Shown here piece after piece: positions 10,201 through 21,109 of a DNA stretch of 64,000 bases. Numbering within the stretch: position 1 is the stretch's first letter; every line of letters begins with the position of its first letter. Origin of the DNA: Shinisaurus crocodilurus (Eukaryota; Chordata; Lepidosauria; Squamata; Shinisauridae); NCBI GenBank assembly GCA_021292165.1, contig CM037878.1:12144857-12208856 (forward strand), read 5' to 3'. The position numbers were made by a program, and so were the translations under genes. A model generated the notes under the pieces. It saw only the letters and a list, made by a program, of their open reading frames with translations, searched no databases and was not told the origin of the DNA.

Positions 10201-13200
10201 TAATTTATGTTGTATGGGTTCAAAAGTACAAAAAAGATAGGTCCGAAGGTACAGCTGTAAGTGTCCAGCTTTTATTACAGAAAGAACAGATGAGGTCTAG
10301 GCAGGGCTTTTTTTCTGGTGGAACTCACCGGAACTGAGTTCCAGCACCTTTTCTTCTATTAATTGCATTACAATTTAATCGCCATCTACTCCCGAGGAAA
10401 TGTAATCCAAGAGTTCCAGTACCCTTTTCTCCAGAAAAAAAGCACTGGGTCTAGGGCTAAAGTGAAACACCCACCCACCCCAATTCACCCTCCCTATGTG
10501 CGGGTGGAAAATTGGAAAGGGGCATTCAGATTATTTTCAAGGTGGGGGCTGAAAGGATTTGAAGTATAGGGATGCTTACTCAGGAGATCCGGGTTCCAGT
10601 CCCCGCTCCCCGCTCCCCGCTCGGCCATGAAACTCACTGGGTGACTTTGGGCCAGTCACTGACTCTCAGCCTAACCTACCTCACAGGGTTGTTGTGAGGA
10701 TGCAGTGGAGAGGAGGGTTATGTAAGCCGCCTTGGGTTCCTTTCAGGAAAAAAGGTGGAGTATAAATATAATAAATAAATGAATAAATAAATAAATAAAT
10801 TGGTGGCTTAATCCCCCTCCTCTTTTTTCATTCTAAAAAGCTGCTTCTGCATGCAATTGCAGGCATGTGTGCTGGCTTCCTTCCTTCCTTCCTTCCTTCC
10901 TTCCTTCCTTCCCTCACCCCCACATTAAAAGTAAAACTCCAGAGCAAGAGCTCTGGCCATGTTTCCCCACTTGCCAGGTCATCCCATGACATGATGGGTG
11001 GGGAAATCAGCTTTTCATTTAAAAGGGGGTAGAGAAGCCAGAGTCCAGACTACCTCCCTGCCATTGCCTGGAATAGGAAGCTTTTAAAAAGGAAGGGGTG
11101 TGTGTGTGAAGCAAATATCCCTCCCTTCGTCCCTAAAATAGTTTCTATTCTTTCGGCTCACCAATCCTGTGGACCAGCACTGTATTTTGGAAAAATATGG
11201 AGTAAGTCTAAGACAGCCCATCCTCAGTGAGTCCTCAGTTCTAAGGGGGTGTGTGCACATGCGTGCACACATGCATGCGACAGAGAGAAACTGGCAATAA
11301 TTAGGACTGTGAAATGTGCTGTTCTGCATGCATCCTGAGTCTGCAATAGTTTATTTGTATTTACCCATAGGCCATTACTATAAAATCACAATGAAGCAAA
11401 TAAGCAAAACAAAATAAAAGAAACAAATTAGGCTAGAGAGTTATTCTTCACAAAGCAGCTGTGTAATTTCCTTGCAGTGAACAAGACTACCATGTAACTA
11501 GGAAAGGGTTGACTATCACACAAGAGTTCCACTATGATATCCTGGGTTAACTTATTGAGGCACTGAGGGATGATATATGAAATGAATTTCCCTCTTGGTT
11601 CCACTCCACATAAAGAGGACAAAACAGCATGAAATGCTTTCTAAGTGAATTGTTTCTTTCTTGCAGGGGACCATGGTTTTTCTAGATCTGCGCTCTGTGC
11701 TTCTTGATCCTGAGCATTGGGAGACTCCTGAAAAATTCAATCCAAATCATTTTTTGGACAAGGATGGAAATTTTGTGGCTAGAGAAGAATTTCTGGCATT
11801 CGGTGCAGGTAAATGCAGAAAACCGAATCTGCTTGAGTCAACATTTTTATCAAGCTGTCCACCACAACCCCAAAATCTCTTTCTTGGTCAGTCACCATTA
11901 GCTCAGATCCCTTCAGCGTACACATGAAGTTAGGATATTTTCTCCCAACTTGCATCACTTTACACTTGCTTACATTGAACCGCATTTACCATTTTGATGT
12001 CTATTCTCCCAGTTTGGAGAGAACCTTTTGGAGCACTTCACAATCCCTAAATAAGGACCCTAAATATGTTGGTGTCATCAGCAAACTTGGCCACCTCACT
12101 GCTCACTCCTTATTCCAGATCTTTTAGGAACAAGTTAAAAAGCATTGGTCCCAATACAGATCCCTGTGAGACCCCACTGTTTACATCCCTCCATTGTGAG
12201 AATTTACTATTTATTTATTAATTATATTTATACCCCGCCTTTTTTCCTGCAAGGAACCCAAGGCGGCTTACATTATATTATCCTCCTCCTTTCCATTTTC
12301 TCCTCACAACAACCCTGTGAGGTAGGCTAGGCTGAGAGTCAGTGACTGGCCCGAAGTCACCCAGTGGGTCTCATGGCCGAGCGGGGACTAGAACCCGGAT
12401 CTCCCGAGTCCCAGTCCAACGCACTAACCACTACGCCACACTGGCTCTCATATTTATTACTACTTTCTGTTCTTTAACACTGGCTCTCATATTTATTCCT
12501 ACTTTCTGTTCTTTAACCAGCTACTGATCCATAATTGGACCTCTACTATTATTCCATAACTGCTAAGTTTGCTCAGGAGTTTTTGGTGAGGGACTTTCTC
12601 AAAAGCCTTTTGGAAGTCCAAGTAAACAATGTCTCCCACATCACCCCTAGAATAGAATCATAGAAAAGTAGAGTTGGGTGGGGCCCACAAGGCAATCGAG
12701 TCCAACCCCCTGCTCAGTGCAGGAATCCCTGTCCACATGTTTGTTGATACAGGCTGGGAAAGCGGAGTGGAAAGCAGCAAGTATTATGTCCCTGTCCTAC
12801 GTACTTCCAGTAGTTGAACCTGCATTGCAACCGTATACGATCAGGGTCAGCTACTGGTGTACCCGGGGCCAAAGCCACCACTCTGTGAGGGTTGCCAACC
12901 AATAGAGTAAAGGGGAGGTATGGAGAGGGCAGTTATAACAACAGGGCAGGAGTTCCTCGTGGGTCACTGTGGGAGGAAGCCATGGCCTACCAACTCATTT
13001 TCCTTTATGAGATTCACACCCAGTTCTTGACTGGTGTATAAGCTCTGGAGCACAGGGTATTACTCACTTGCTGTCTGTCCTTTACTTTCTCCACAGGGGC
13101 TCGGTTGTGTCTGGGGGAACTGCTGGCAAGGATCGAGCTCTTCATCTTTTTAACCAGCCTGCTGAGGGCTTTCAGGTTTCAGCTGCCAGAAGGAGTGAAA

Positions 13201-13287
13201 GAACTCAATGAAGATGCTATATCAGGCGTGACAATGCATCCCCATCCTTATAAAGTCTGTGCTGTTCCCCGCTGTAGCTCATCATAA
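4092..13287 (+). CDS. cytochrome P450 family 2 gene, copy A (exons 5-9, 5' part outside window)
   Basis: C-terminal 279 residues of a microsomal CYP2 monooxygenase (heme-thiolate enzyme of the ER, oxidising lipophilic substrates with electrons from P450 reductase). Exons: 4092-4268, 7925-8066, 9942-10129, 11667-11808, 13097-13287. Lengths 177, 142, 188, 142 and 191 match gene C except the last, and every junction has AG/GT and compatible phase. Seen motifs: I-helix [10 protein letters not shown]-helix EIQR, PEKFNP, and the heme loop [11 protein letters not shown] completed across exons 8 and 9, ending in PRCSSS. No stop or frameshift. Exons 1-4 are not between 3.2 and 4.1 kb, so they should lie left of position 1; whether the whole gene is intact cannot be judged. 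Residues after EIQR (the SRS5 region) differ clearly from copy C, suggesting different substrate preference. Subfamily not assigned. Confidence 0.93.
4440..4885 (+). mobile_element. CR1 reverse transcriptase fragment split by a MITE
   Basis: 4460-4575 is a degraded match to the CR1 RT blocks around [11 protein letters not shown] and FADDTKLGG. The following CR1 block ([16 protein letters not shown]) resumes at about 4832, immediately after the inserted Tigger-like MITE. The CR1 is therefore older than the MITE. Confidence 0.7.
4577..4830 (+). mobile_element. pogo/Tigger-like MITE, copy 1
   Basis: 254 bp. The left end CAGTAATACCTTGGATTG matches the inverted right end, which reads CAGTCATGCCTTGGATTG on the other strand. 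TA duplications flank it at 4575-4576 and 4831-4832. There is no coding capacity. Copies 2 and 3 are at 31499 and 56308. Confidence 0.8.
6020..6154. mobile_element. perfect 135-bp hairpin hAT-like MITE, copy 1
   Basis: Two 66-base arms, perfectly complementary, with a 3-base ATA loop. Ends are CAGTGTTTCTC...GAGAAACACTG. Near-perfect 8-bp duplications flank it (TCCTAAAG / GCCTAAAG). CAG ends and 8-bp duplication fit hAT. The same short peptide is readable on both strands only because the element is a palindrome. Confidence 0.85.
6952..6978. repeat. (CA)n microsatellite
   Basis: Uninterrupted CA dinucleotide run of about 27 bases just left of the hAT-like element at 7015. Confidence 0.9.
7015..7473 (-). 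mobile_element. GC-rich hAT-like element
   Basis: 459 bp flanked by perfect 8-bp duplications TGCATATC (7007-7014 and 7474-7481). Ends are CAGGACCAGTGC and, inverted, CAGGGCCGGCGCTACC. The ends match the shorter element at 30380-30544. The interior (about 7115-7440) is very GC-rich and gives spurious open frames on both strands. Confidence 0.8.
7925..8066 (+). CDS. P450 copy A exon 6
   Basis: 142 nt, phase 0 start and phase 1 end, acceptor ACATCAG and donor GTGAGA. Encodes [14 protein letters not shown] and the I-helix [18 protein letters not shown], including the oxygen-activating acid/Thr pair. Confidence 0.92.
9551..9607 (+). mobile_element. half copy of the hairpin hAT-like MITE
   Basis: Matches the right arm of the 6020 and 23471 elements (GGGCATGCTGGGAGTTGTAG to the terminal ACACTG). 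The left arm is missing. Confidence 0.7.
9610..9795 (+). repeat. old CORE/MIR-like SINE
   Basis: Carries the CORE-like block with GGCCTTGGGCCAGTC and CTCAGCCTAACCTACC. Paralogous to 56983-57135 in gene C intron 6. Confidence 0.65.
9942..10129 (+). CDS. P450 copy A exon 7
   Basis: 188 nt, phase 1 start and phase 0 end. Encodes [20 protein letters not shown], then the K-helix HEIQR and the SRS5 segment [19 protein letters not shown]. Confidence 0.92.
10302..10447. mobile_element. 146-bp hAT-like MITE, copy 1
   Basis: Perfect 8-bp duplications GGTCTAGG (10294-10301, 10448-10455). Terminal inverted repeats CAGGGCTTTTTTTCTGG / CCAGAAAAAAAGCACTG. The same-length second copy is at 38957-39102. Confidence 0.85.
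10566..10805 (+). repeat. CORE/MIR-like tRNA-derived SINE
   Basis: B-box-like GGTTCCAGTCC, central CTGACTCTCAGCCTAACC block, tail GGAGTATAAATATAATAAAT. The tRNA-like head is truncated. Confidence 0.8.
10877..10911. repeat. (TTCC)n microsatellite
   Basis: About eight to nine TTCC units in intron 7 of copy A. The rest of 10906-11666 is intron with nothing recognisable. Confidence 0.9.
11667..11808 (+). CDS. P450 copy A exon 8
   Basis: 142 nt, acceptor TTGCAG and donor GTAAAT. Encodes [19 protein letters not shown] and the start of the heme loop, EEFLAFGAG. Confidence 0.92.
11815..12645 (-). mobile_element. CR1-like LINE fragment split by a SINE
   Basis: On the minus strand 11985-11820 encodes RT C-terminal CR1 blocks ([32 protein letters not shown]). 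More CR1-like sequence is at 12120-12200 and 12525-12645, on either side of the SINE at 12205-12455. Divergent from the CR1 at 35.1-36.4 kb, so a different subfamily. Confidence 0.7.
12205..12455 (-). repeat. CORE/MIR-like SINE
   Basis: Minus orientation: AT-rich tail and GGCGGCTTACATTATATTAT on the left, A/B-box-like head on the right. A roughly 38-base tandem duplication of adjoining sequence follows at 12441-12518. Confidence 0.8.
12646..12725 (-). mobile_element. CR1 3' end
   Basis: Contains the inverted CR1 3' signature (ATAGAATCATAG, GAGTTGGG, GAGTCCAACCCCCTGCTCAG). Confidence 0.75.
13097..13287 (+). CDS. P450 copy A exon 9 (terminal)
   Basis: 191 nt including TAA. Completes the heme loop GARLCLGE (Cys ligand) and ends [16 protein letters not shown]. 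Confidence 0.92.
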
Positions 13288-13451
13288 CGCATGCACCAAT
13301 AATTACAGCATATTATTTATTACGACAAATTTCTCCCGCATTACCTTTCACTTAATTTGATCTTCTGCCTTGCTTTGATCACTTCACTCTGTTCAAGAAC
13401 CTCTGCACTCTGTCAAAGCTTGAAACAGATCTGTGATGTTATTGGTTGCTA

Positions 13452-13457
13452 AATAAA
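13452..13457 (+). terminator. poly(A) signal of copy A
   Basis: AATAAA, 165 bases after the stop codon and the first on this strand. Gene C lacks the corresponding segment. Confidence 0.6.
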
Positions 13458-13719
13458 TTCCTATCAATAGAAAAAATATATATTTTCCTCTCTCGTTTGC
13501 TGTTTATGCACACATGCGCAGTACTGCCTTTTTCCTGTATATAAATGTAAGGTGCTGGCAGGGTTTGCCAGTGCATCCCATCTTTCCCAGCTGCAGCAGG
13601 AGCTGGATCTGGACAGCTACAAGTGTCTCCACTCCCCAATGACATCATAAGCTGACTCACTCGCCAGCCTGCCCAAAGCCTGGATAGAACTGTCACTGCA
13701 GCACAGGGCCTCAATCCAG

Positions 13720-13930
13720 ATTTATTTATTTATTTATTATTCTATATTATTATTATTATTATTTGTTCCATTTCTATACCGCCCAATAGCCAAAGCTCTC
13801 TGGGCAGTTTACAACTACATATAATCAGTTAACAAGACAGTCCCTGCCCGCAGGCTTACAATCTAAAAAGACACGACACACAAGGAAAAGGAATGGGGAG
13901 GGAAGAAGGGGGGAAATGAATCAATTCTTC
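13720..13930 (-). repeat. LINE/SINE 3' tail
   Basis: The repeat with TATACCGCCCAATAGCC and CAAGACAGTCCCTGCCCGC, in minus orientation with an AAT-rich tail. Near-identical sequence is nested in the hAT element at about 48001-48185. A shorter related tail follows at 13985-14105. Confidence 0.65.
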
Positions 13931-14105
13931 TGGCAGGGCTGGTGGAGTGGCCCTGAGCTCCCTCTCATCTCCCTCTGCACAGCCCGCTGGAATGGCTGCT
14001 CTATACCACCCACTAGCTGAAGCTCTCTTGGCCGCTCACAAAACAAAACTTAAAAGCATAAAATGCAACAACACAGTAAAACATAATATTCAAAACAAAA
14101 CAAAA

Positions 14106-15143
14106 CCCTTACGTTTTAAGACTTTTAAGATCAGGAGCACGTTCTGGATCTGAGGCAGCCAGAGCTGCTTTTTCTCCAAAACGGAAGCAACTGATGTGAC
14201 ACATGTAGTTTGTCCCTAGGAGCTGGACTGGTACCCTTCTCCAATTTGCTTGTACCGCCACTTTGTGGTACTGAGGAGAAATAGCACGAAGGAGCAACTA
14301 CTTTGCTGGTAACATGGCTGAGGTTAAAAAAATGATTTTTTTTTAAGTGGGAAAGAAGGTGGGCCTCATGCAGTCCTTCTAGGGAATTTCTAGAACACCT
14401 TTACTGTCCTCAGGGTTGTGGCTGTCATCGAAGTAAGCCTCCGTGGGCTCTGGTTGTGGCTGCCGAAGTGACACAGAAGCTGGGCCCACCGGCCGCCTTC
14501 TCTGCCCACTCCTTGCTTGCCCAGGAGAGAGGAGGGCAAGGGAGACTGCCACACTGGACTTGAGGCTTGATTGTTCCCCACCATATTGTCAGAGGGGGCG
14601 CGTAAGAAAGCCACCCAGGCACTTGCCCTATGCCTCGCGCGAGCTACACCTGCTGCTTCACCATGACTATAAATGAAGGCTGACTTCTTCTTGCCATGGG
14701 GCAGGTCAGGTGGGGAAGGGGAGGAGGGAGCCGCCTTGGGATGTGTTTTGTGCCTCGGGAATGCCCCTTCCCCATTTGCAAGTGGGGGCAGCGGCAGCCG
14801 GTGTGGCGGGGGGCGGGAGGGAAGAATGGGGGTGCCATTGAACACATTTCCTGTGAGGAGGATTTCTTTTCTTCCTGAAGCCCCTTGGAAGGGAAGAGAA
14901 TATAAACCACTCGGCGTCTTTTTGTGTGAGCTCAACTGTGACTTCGCAATAAGCCTGTGCCACCTGTCTGGGAAGCCGAGAAGGCCCTCCCCTGATCCTG
15001 CCGAGAGCCAAGACGAGGTGGTTAACCCAGGAGTGTGACGCGCAAATACATCCTTCCGGCATCTTGAGAAATTTACTTATGGAGAATAATAACCTTTTCC
15101 TCATCACTTCCTGAGCTCACCTCAGACTCCTAACATGTGTAGC
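14106..15143. other. spacer, GC-rich, no gene seen
   Basis: 14440-15020 is GC-rich and gives many overlapping open frames on both strands, none with a recognisable domain. 14130-14310 resembles 28540-28670, so it is an unidentified interspersed repeat. Confidence 0.4.
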
Positions 15144-15151
15144 GATTAGAG

Positions 15152-15508
15152 CAGTGGTTCTTAACCGTTTTGGTGTCACACCTCCCTTGTGAAAAATCTT
15201 TTGACCCACGCCTCCCGTGTATTATTTTAACGTCCCAAAATTTAGGCTTAGGCAGGACGCGTTTACATTTTTTTAGTTTATGCTCTGTCTCTGGACTAAA
15301 AAAAAAATGCATATTCAATTAAATGAATGGCGTGTAGCTCCCAAGATTAGTAGAAAGAAATAAGGTTGGGCCAACTGCCAAGCTGCCCTGCTATGTACTT
15401 GTAAAATAAGCAATTTATAGTTGAGGGGCTACTCACTCACACCTCCCCTGGAGTCAGTCCAAACCTCCCCTGGGGAGGCGTACATACCACACAGGTTAAG
15501 AACCCCTG
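15152..15508. mobile_element. 357-bp non-autonomous hAT element
   Basis: Perfect 8-bp duplications GATTAGAG (15144-15151, 15509-15516). Inverted ends CAGTGGTTCTTAACC and GGTTAAGAACCCCTG. No coding capacity. Confidence 0.85.
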
Positions 15509-15867
15509 GATTAGAGCTTTCGAGTCATTTCCCAGCAGGCACGAGCCCTGTGGTTGGCAACTTGGCACCGGTAGAATGTGGGACAAGTAACATCTTGTTT
15601 TGTACCTTAACAGGACAATTTGATTGCTGTTAAAATTCAACACTCTTCCCAGTGCTCTGAGAAACTGGTACTGCTTTTACTGGAGTAAATCAGCTTGGAG
15701 CTCGAGGAGGCCGTGTAGCTCTGAAGTTGCCAGCCGGGGCCATGCCACGAGACCACTAACTTTCAAGCTTATCAATGGACCGCACCATTCACCTTTAAAG
15801 CAGCTAGCCTTTGTCCTGCCTGCTTCTTCCTAGCTCTTTAAAAGCAAGGAAATAACAGAACCTTAGA

Positions 15868-16118
15868 TTTTATTTATTTATTTATTATATGTATACCCCC
15901 GCCTTTTTTCCCTGCAAGGAACCCAAGGCGGCTTACATAATCCTCCTCCTCCTCCTCTCCATGTTATCCTCACAACAACCCTGTGAGGTAGGTGAGGCTG
16001 AGAGTCAGCGACTGGCCCAAAGTCACCCAGTGAGTTTCATGGCCGAACGGGGACTAGAACCCGGATCTCCCGAGTCCCAGTCCAACACTCTCACCACTAC
16101 ACCACACCGGCTCAAATA
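15868..16118 (-). repeat. CORE/MIR-like SINE
   Basis: Minus-strand copy, nearly full length: TATTTATTATATGTATACCC tail side, CORE block at about 15960-16035, head with GGATCTCCCGAGTCCCAGTC. Confidence 0.85.
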
Positions 16119-16975
16119 AATCCTACAGGCATTAGTTTAACTACTGAAGATTCAACGGGGCTGTGGCCTCTGAGTGTCCTACTCCCATTGCTTGTGCTGA
16201 TCTGATAACTAGTTTTGTCTCTTAGGGTTCTTCAAGTGGGCCCTGCAACAAAATGTTGCAGTATGGAGTTCTCCTGTTCAGGATTCCAACCTCTCCATTC
16301 CATCCCACATCCCATTTTTAGCTTTCTTCTCCTCAATGGCCAGTCAGCATTATGCCAACTGAGCACATTCGGTCTTCATTGGGTTATTTTGGGGTGTGTC
16401 CCCCCCCTTTAGTTCTCCCCCTCCAAAGGTTTTCTGTAGTTCTGCAGCAACCTTGTGGCTTGGCTTGTGCACCTTTTCTGCACAGATGGTGCTGTTTTGG
16501 CTACATAAGTATCAGCATGCACAGAACTGAGTTCACTTGTAGTATATACTTATATATGATGATAACATAATCCCTAACAGAATGCTTTAATCATCATAAT
16601 GGGCATTGAAGAAGTTGCACTAGCTGAGGACATGGCTTTCTCCAAGACAGAGGGGGATCTCAGAAATTTCCCATGAATAATGGTATTAAGAAAGCAACAC
16701 TAGGTTGGGACTCCAGGGGCATTGTGTGTGTGTGTGGGGATTAAAATGTTGGCTCCAGCAGTGAGAGGAGTGCCCAACCTTGGTGTATGTAGCTAGTATT
16801 TTAGGTTGGCGGCAAGATAGGCATTGGGCCTCCAGGGGACTGAGCCATCAACAGTTTCTGGCAGAATCAACACCTGACCTAGAAGGTTTTCTACAACAAT
16901 GTCTAGCAAAATTCCTGCAACATTTCCTCCGGAAAATATTTGGCAGGTCTTAGTTTCATCAGATTTGGCAATATG
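16119..16975. other. spacer, nothing recognised
   Basis: No coding domain, terminal repeats or known repeat recognised; a short GT run lies at about 16724-16736. Confidence 0.4.
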
Positions 16976-17360
16976 ATTCATAGATCATAGAGTTGGAAGG
17001 GGCCTGGGCCTGGCCCATGAAGGATCTAACTGGAGGTCGGCCTTTCACAAAGGTTCCATGGACTTTGAAGAAGCCTGAGTGCAAGGTGAAAGGGAGAAAC
17101 GTGCTAAGCGGAAAGCACGTCAAAACGAATCCTTTACAAGACCATCTTCCATCTGGTAACCTGTGTCCTCACTGTGGGAAGCTGTGTGGATCTAGAATTG
17201 GCCTCCACAGTCACTTACGGACCCATCGCTAGAGTCTACACAATTTTTCTTTAGAATTTCCTCCTTTTAAAATCTCCTTTTTGTAAATTTTTATCCTGGA
17301 AGACAATCTTACTCGGTCACGAGTGATCGCCTGATGATGATGATGATGATTATGATGATG
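16976..17360 (+). mobile_element. 3' end of the zinc-finger LINE, with a CR1 scrap
   Basis: After a short inverted CR1 3' scrap (16976-17000), 17000-17232 matches the last part of the LINE at 34449-34663, including the C2H2-like finger (CPHCGKLC...HSHLRTHR). A one-base frame shift upstream of the finger breaks it. The 3' UTR (GGAAGACAATCTTACTCGGT) ends in a (GAT)n tail at 17334-17360. Confidence 0.85.
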
Positions 17361-17587
17361 ACAAGGCTATTGAGTCCAACCCCCTGCTCAATGCAGAAAA
17401 CTAGAGGAGGGGTCTCCCATCCAAGTAATAACCAGGCCTGACCCTGCTTAGCTTTCCACGCTCAGACAAGCTGAGCCAGCGTGAGCCACAGGCCCATATG
17501 AAGGATGCAGCCAGGCTTACAAAGGAAGGGACCGTACTCAAATATAAAGATTATGTCATCGACTCGTGGCCAGATCACAGAAACATG

Positions 17588-17611
17588 TACTGTATGTATG
17601 TATGTATGTAT
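17588..17611. repeat. (TATG)n microsatellite
   Basis: About five to six TGTA/TATG units. Confidence 0.85.
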
Positions 17612-17976
17612 GTCAAGATAACCTATGGCATAGGTTCTATGGCATACAAGAATACCTATAGGTGACCCATTGCTCCACACTTGACTACCCTGATCAAATA
17701 AGTTAGATCAAATTACCTAGACTCTGTTCTATAATTTGCAAGGTAAAATGGATGTAGTTTAATGCCATAATTATGGCCTCTTTCAAATGGCCAAGGAAAG
17801 CCCCACCCCACAGTGAAGTAGTAATCCCAGTTGTGATTAACTGTAATCCCAGTTGTGATTACTGCTCCTGAACTGACCTGAATGAACCGGAAGGGGCACA
17901 TATATTATGAGCTGCAGCCCCTGTTTCAGAGAGATCAGTCAGGGTTTTGTCAGGATAGCTAGATATGTCAGGCAGG

Positions 17977-18519
17977 TATAGAATCATAGAAAAGTAGAGT
18001 TGGAAGGGGCCTACAAGGCCATCGAGTCCAACCCCCTGCTCAATGCAGGAATCTAGGTCAAAGCATCTCTGACAGATGTCTGTCCAGCTGCACCTTGAAT
18101 GCCTCCAGAGCCCACGACCTCCCTAGGTAGTTGATTCCATTGTCTTATTGCTCTGACAGTCAGGAAATTTTTCCTGATGTTTAGGTGGAATCTAGGTTCC
18201 TGTAACTTGAGCCCATTATTCCGTGTCCTGCAAACTGGGATGAACGAGAAGAGATCTTTGCCCTCCTCTGTGTGACATCCCTTCAAATACTGGAAGAGTG
18301 CGATCATATCTCCCCTCAGTCTCCTCTTCTGAAGGCTAAACATGCCCACTTCTTTCAGTCTCTCCTCATAGGGCCTTGTTTCCAGTCCCTTTATCATCCT
18401 TGTTGCCCTCCTCTGAACCCTCTCCAGTTTGTCTATGTCCTTCTTAAAGTGAGGTGCCCAGAACTGGACGCAGTACTCAAGATGAGGCCTACCCAGTGCC
18501 AAGTAAAGGGGAATTATTA
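17977..18519 (-). mobile_element. 5'-truncated CR1 LINE
   Basis: Minus strand: C-terminal RT tail (blocks [47 protein letters not shown]) and 3' UTR ending in the TCATAG octamer signature. Absent from the paralogous position at about 31975. A short duplicated CAGGTAT lies at both ends. Confidence 0.85.
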
Positions 18520-18744
18520 CAGGTATGCACTAGGGCAAGCATTCGAAGGACTGCCTACATCCATATGAACCTGCCCAGTCCTAAGATCAGTCTTAATGGC
18601 CCTGTTCTCTGGCCTGCCATTATGGTCAATCAGGTTTGTGGGTACCAGGGACAAGGGCCTTTCAGTGGCAGCCCCACAGTTGTAGAATCTTTCCCTGAGA
18701 ACTCCATTTGGCCACCTCTCGTCTTGCTGCCTTTAAGCAGTCTC

Positions 18745-18905
18745 TTTTATGTTGCCAAGGTTTTTTTTAATTAATTTTATTGCTGGCACCCTATATATTA
18801 TTTGACTTGAAGTCCTTTTTATGTGTGTTCCATTGTTTTATTTTTTACATATTTTACTGTAAGCCACCTTGTAAGGGCTTGCCCCAAAAGGCAGAATAGA
18901 AATAA
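18745..18905 (+). repeat. LINE 3' tail (L2-like), shared with the paralog
   Basis: Contains ATTTTATTGCTGGCACCCTA and AAGCCACCTTGTAAGGGC. Also present at 34890-35070, so it predates the duplication. Related L2-like fragments occur at about 44975-45165 and 49360-49680. Confidence 0.55.
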
Positions 18906-19237
18906 ATAAGCCAGCTGGACCTATTAGCCTGGACCATCCAAACTGGTCCCCCAGAGCTGTCCTAGGAGTCATGAGATGCTCCCCTGTCCACAGATCCCTA
19001 TCATAACACCCAATACAAGATACAAGATGCATGCTGCTGATTCTCATGAATGAATGAGGCCGGCTGCTTCTGGAAGTCAGCTGAGCTCATTATAAGCAGT
19101 GGCAACCCTGCACGTTGGTTTTTCGTTACAGCTACATCATGTAATCATTTCTGGGCCACATCGATGTCAGAAGAGCCAGCTCATAGTTGCATTTCTCATA
19201 GGGCATATGTAGATTTCCTGTTAGTCAAAAGGCTCTC

Positions 19238-19482
19238 TTGTTTGTTTGTTTGTTTATTATATTTATACCCTGGCGCTTTTTTTTCCTGCAAGGAACCCAA
19301 GGCGGCTTACATAATCCTCCTCCTCTCCATTTTCTCCTCATAACAACCCTGTGAGGTAGGCTAGGCTGAGAGTCAGTGACTGGCCCAAAGTCACCCAGTG
19401 AGTTTCATGGCCGAGCGGGGACTAGAACCCGGATCTCCCAGAGTCCCAGTCTGACACTCTCACCACTACGCCACACTTGCTT
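19238..19482 (-). repeat. CORE/MIR-like SINE
   Basis: Minus-strand copy; absent at the paralogous site near 36660, so it inserted after the duplication. Confidence 0.8.
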
Positions 19483-19540
19483 ATTAGTTTCTAAGGATGA
19501 GATCAGAAACCAAATAACTAATCAAGCTTGGTGTGATTTA

Positions 19541-19560
19541 TTCTCTCTCTCTCTCTCTCT
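19541..19560. repeat. (CT)n microsatellite
   Basis: CT run of about 20 bases; the paralog at about 36740-36765 holds only an imperfect version. Confidence 0.85.
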
Positions 19561-19599
19561 TGGCAGTTTCATGTAAAACAGGATGCTACCCACTGAGTT

Positions 19600-21105
19600 A
19601 GAGAAAGAAATACTGGGGCTTCAATTGGTAACATCAATACAGTAGAAATAAAAGCAGACCTTTCTCGGAGAAGGCAAGTTGTGATTCAGAGTGTGTCTAT
19701 CACACTGTTGTAGCAGGTGCAGGGCGTTCCTCTGGAATCCCATGCTAACTGGGAACAGTGGGCAGGAGTGCCTTTTTTCAGGCACAACCCAAAAAATGCC
19801 AGCTGAGCTCCTCCTAGAGAGCCAGGATCTTGCTACGCTTATCTTTGCCTTCCTAACCTCAAAGATAAACACCGCCAATATGCTCTGCATGGAGCTGTTC
19901 ATGAAAATGCTTCAAAAAGCAGCGACCTCTCTTTCATGGCTGTATAGAACTGACATAACCTCATTCAGCCAGACTCACAGTTGGTTTCTCAGCCTGATTC
20001 AATGTGCTGGTTTGACCTTATAAAGTCTGGGTCCTGGATTTTATTTATTTATTATTTATTTATTTATTGTATTTTTAAATCGCCCATCTAGCCGGTACCC
20101 AGCCACTCTGGGCGATGTACAACATACAATAAAACAAAACAGATAGTGGATAGATTAGAGAGTGCCTCTCCACAAAGGTTTATGCCCCCTTTTAATCAAA
20201 TATTTCTACATGACATTCAACCTCTTGTTCCAGTCATTTTATTCCTGTACCCTCCCCAATATCTTCTAAATCTTTGTCTCTACAGACAAAAGTGGCATTG
20301 TATCTTCACTATCATAATTATTTGTATTAGCACTCAGCCATAGACTGTGGGTGATGTGGGAGTGTAGGAGAAAGATTTAAGGATAATAAATCTAATTAAC
20401 CAGATCCTCTGCTTACTTCCTGTCTATATCTGGCCTGGGTTCAGAGGGATGTGGTTTGTCTTAAGGTGTAAGAAGGCACTGAATCATCCTGTGGAGAGAA
20501 AGCCGGACTGGGTACGCACGCACACACACACACACACACACACCGCCACCTGCATAATCTCTGCCTAGGGCAGAGATGGCTCAGTTCCGAGCAGCCATTT
20601 ACATCGACCTACATTTACATTTACCTCAATGGGACTCATCTGCATACACCCCAATGGTTCCCCTCCAGCTGTCTCAAAGAGCTGCAAAACACCCTCAAGC
20701 ACCGAGGGGCGCCAGGATTCCCTAGCAGTCTCAAAGAGCTGCCAAGCACCTGAGGGGTGCCTGGATCCTGCGGGACAAAGCCCGTTCAGTCTGTCAGCAG
20801 AGGAAGAGGAGGGGGCGAGGGAGGGGGTAAAAAGGGGCTACCGAGCCCCGTCGAGTTTGTTGGGAGCCAGGTGCAGGACTGCACGGAACAGGTCTTCGAC
20901 TCCGGTCGGGACTAAGCCTCGCGCAACCCGAAACAGGATGCTTGGTATCCGGCTGTAAGTTTGGCCCACTTGCAGTGTTAGCTTTCTATGAAGTTCAGGT
21001 TCTTTGATGTAAATACTGTCTGTGCTTTTTGCAAGCCTCCTTTAGGCTGAATGTGTATTGGAGCTCCACGCTTCATTGCTTTTTATAGACTGCTCTGTGT
21101 TTACT
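19600..21105. other. spacer with a LINE tail and CA repeat
   Basis: 20038-20140 is an inverted AT-rich LINE/SINE tail (TCGCCCATCTAGCCGG). 20518-20542 is a CA repeat. 20620-20960 is GC-rich and unidentified. No gene seen. Confidence 0.45.
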
Positions 21106-21109
21106 GTGA

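Larger units (their letters stand above)
17640..19600. repeat. segmental duplication, unit 1 (paralog at about 31.4-36.8 kb)
   Basis: 17640-17976, 18520-19237 and 19483-19560 match, in order, 31430-31498, 31756-32040, 34755-35110 and 36396-36760. The gaps correspond to private insertions: here a CR1 (17977-18519) and a SINE (19238-19482); in the other copy a Tigger MITE, a LINE and a CR1. Both units lie downstream of a P450 copy, on the same strand. Confidence 0.8.

Noticed and set aside
14390..15107. Open frames up to 181 codons in a GC-rich spacer
   Set aside because: Mutually overlapping on both strands, no recognisable domain or exon signals.
17334..17360. Direct repeats that could suggest a CRISPR-like array
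   Set aside because: Simple trinucleotide tail of a LINE; no spacer structure, and the genome is vertebrate.
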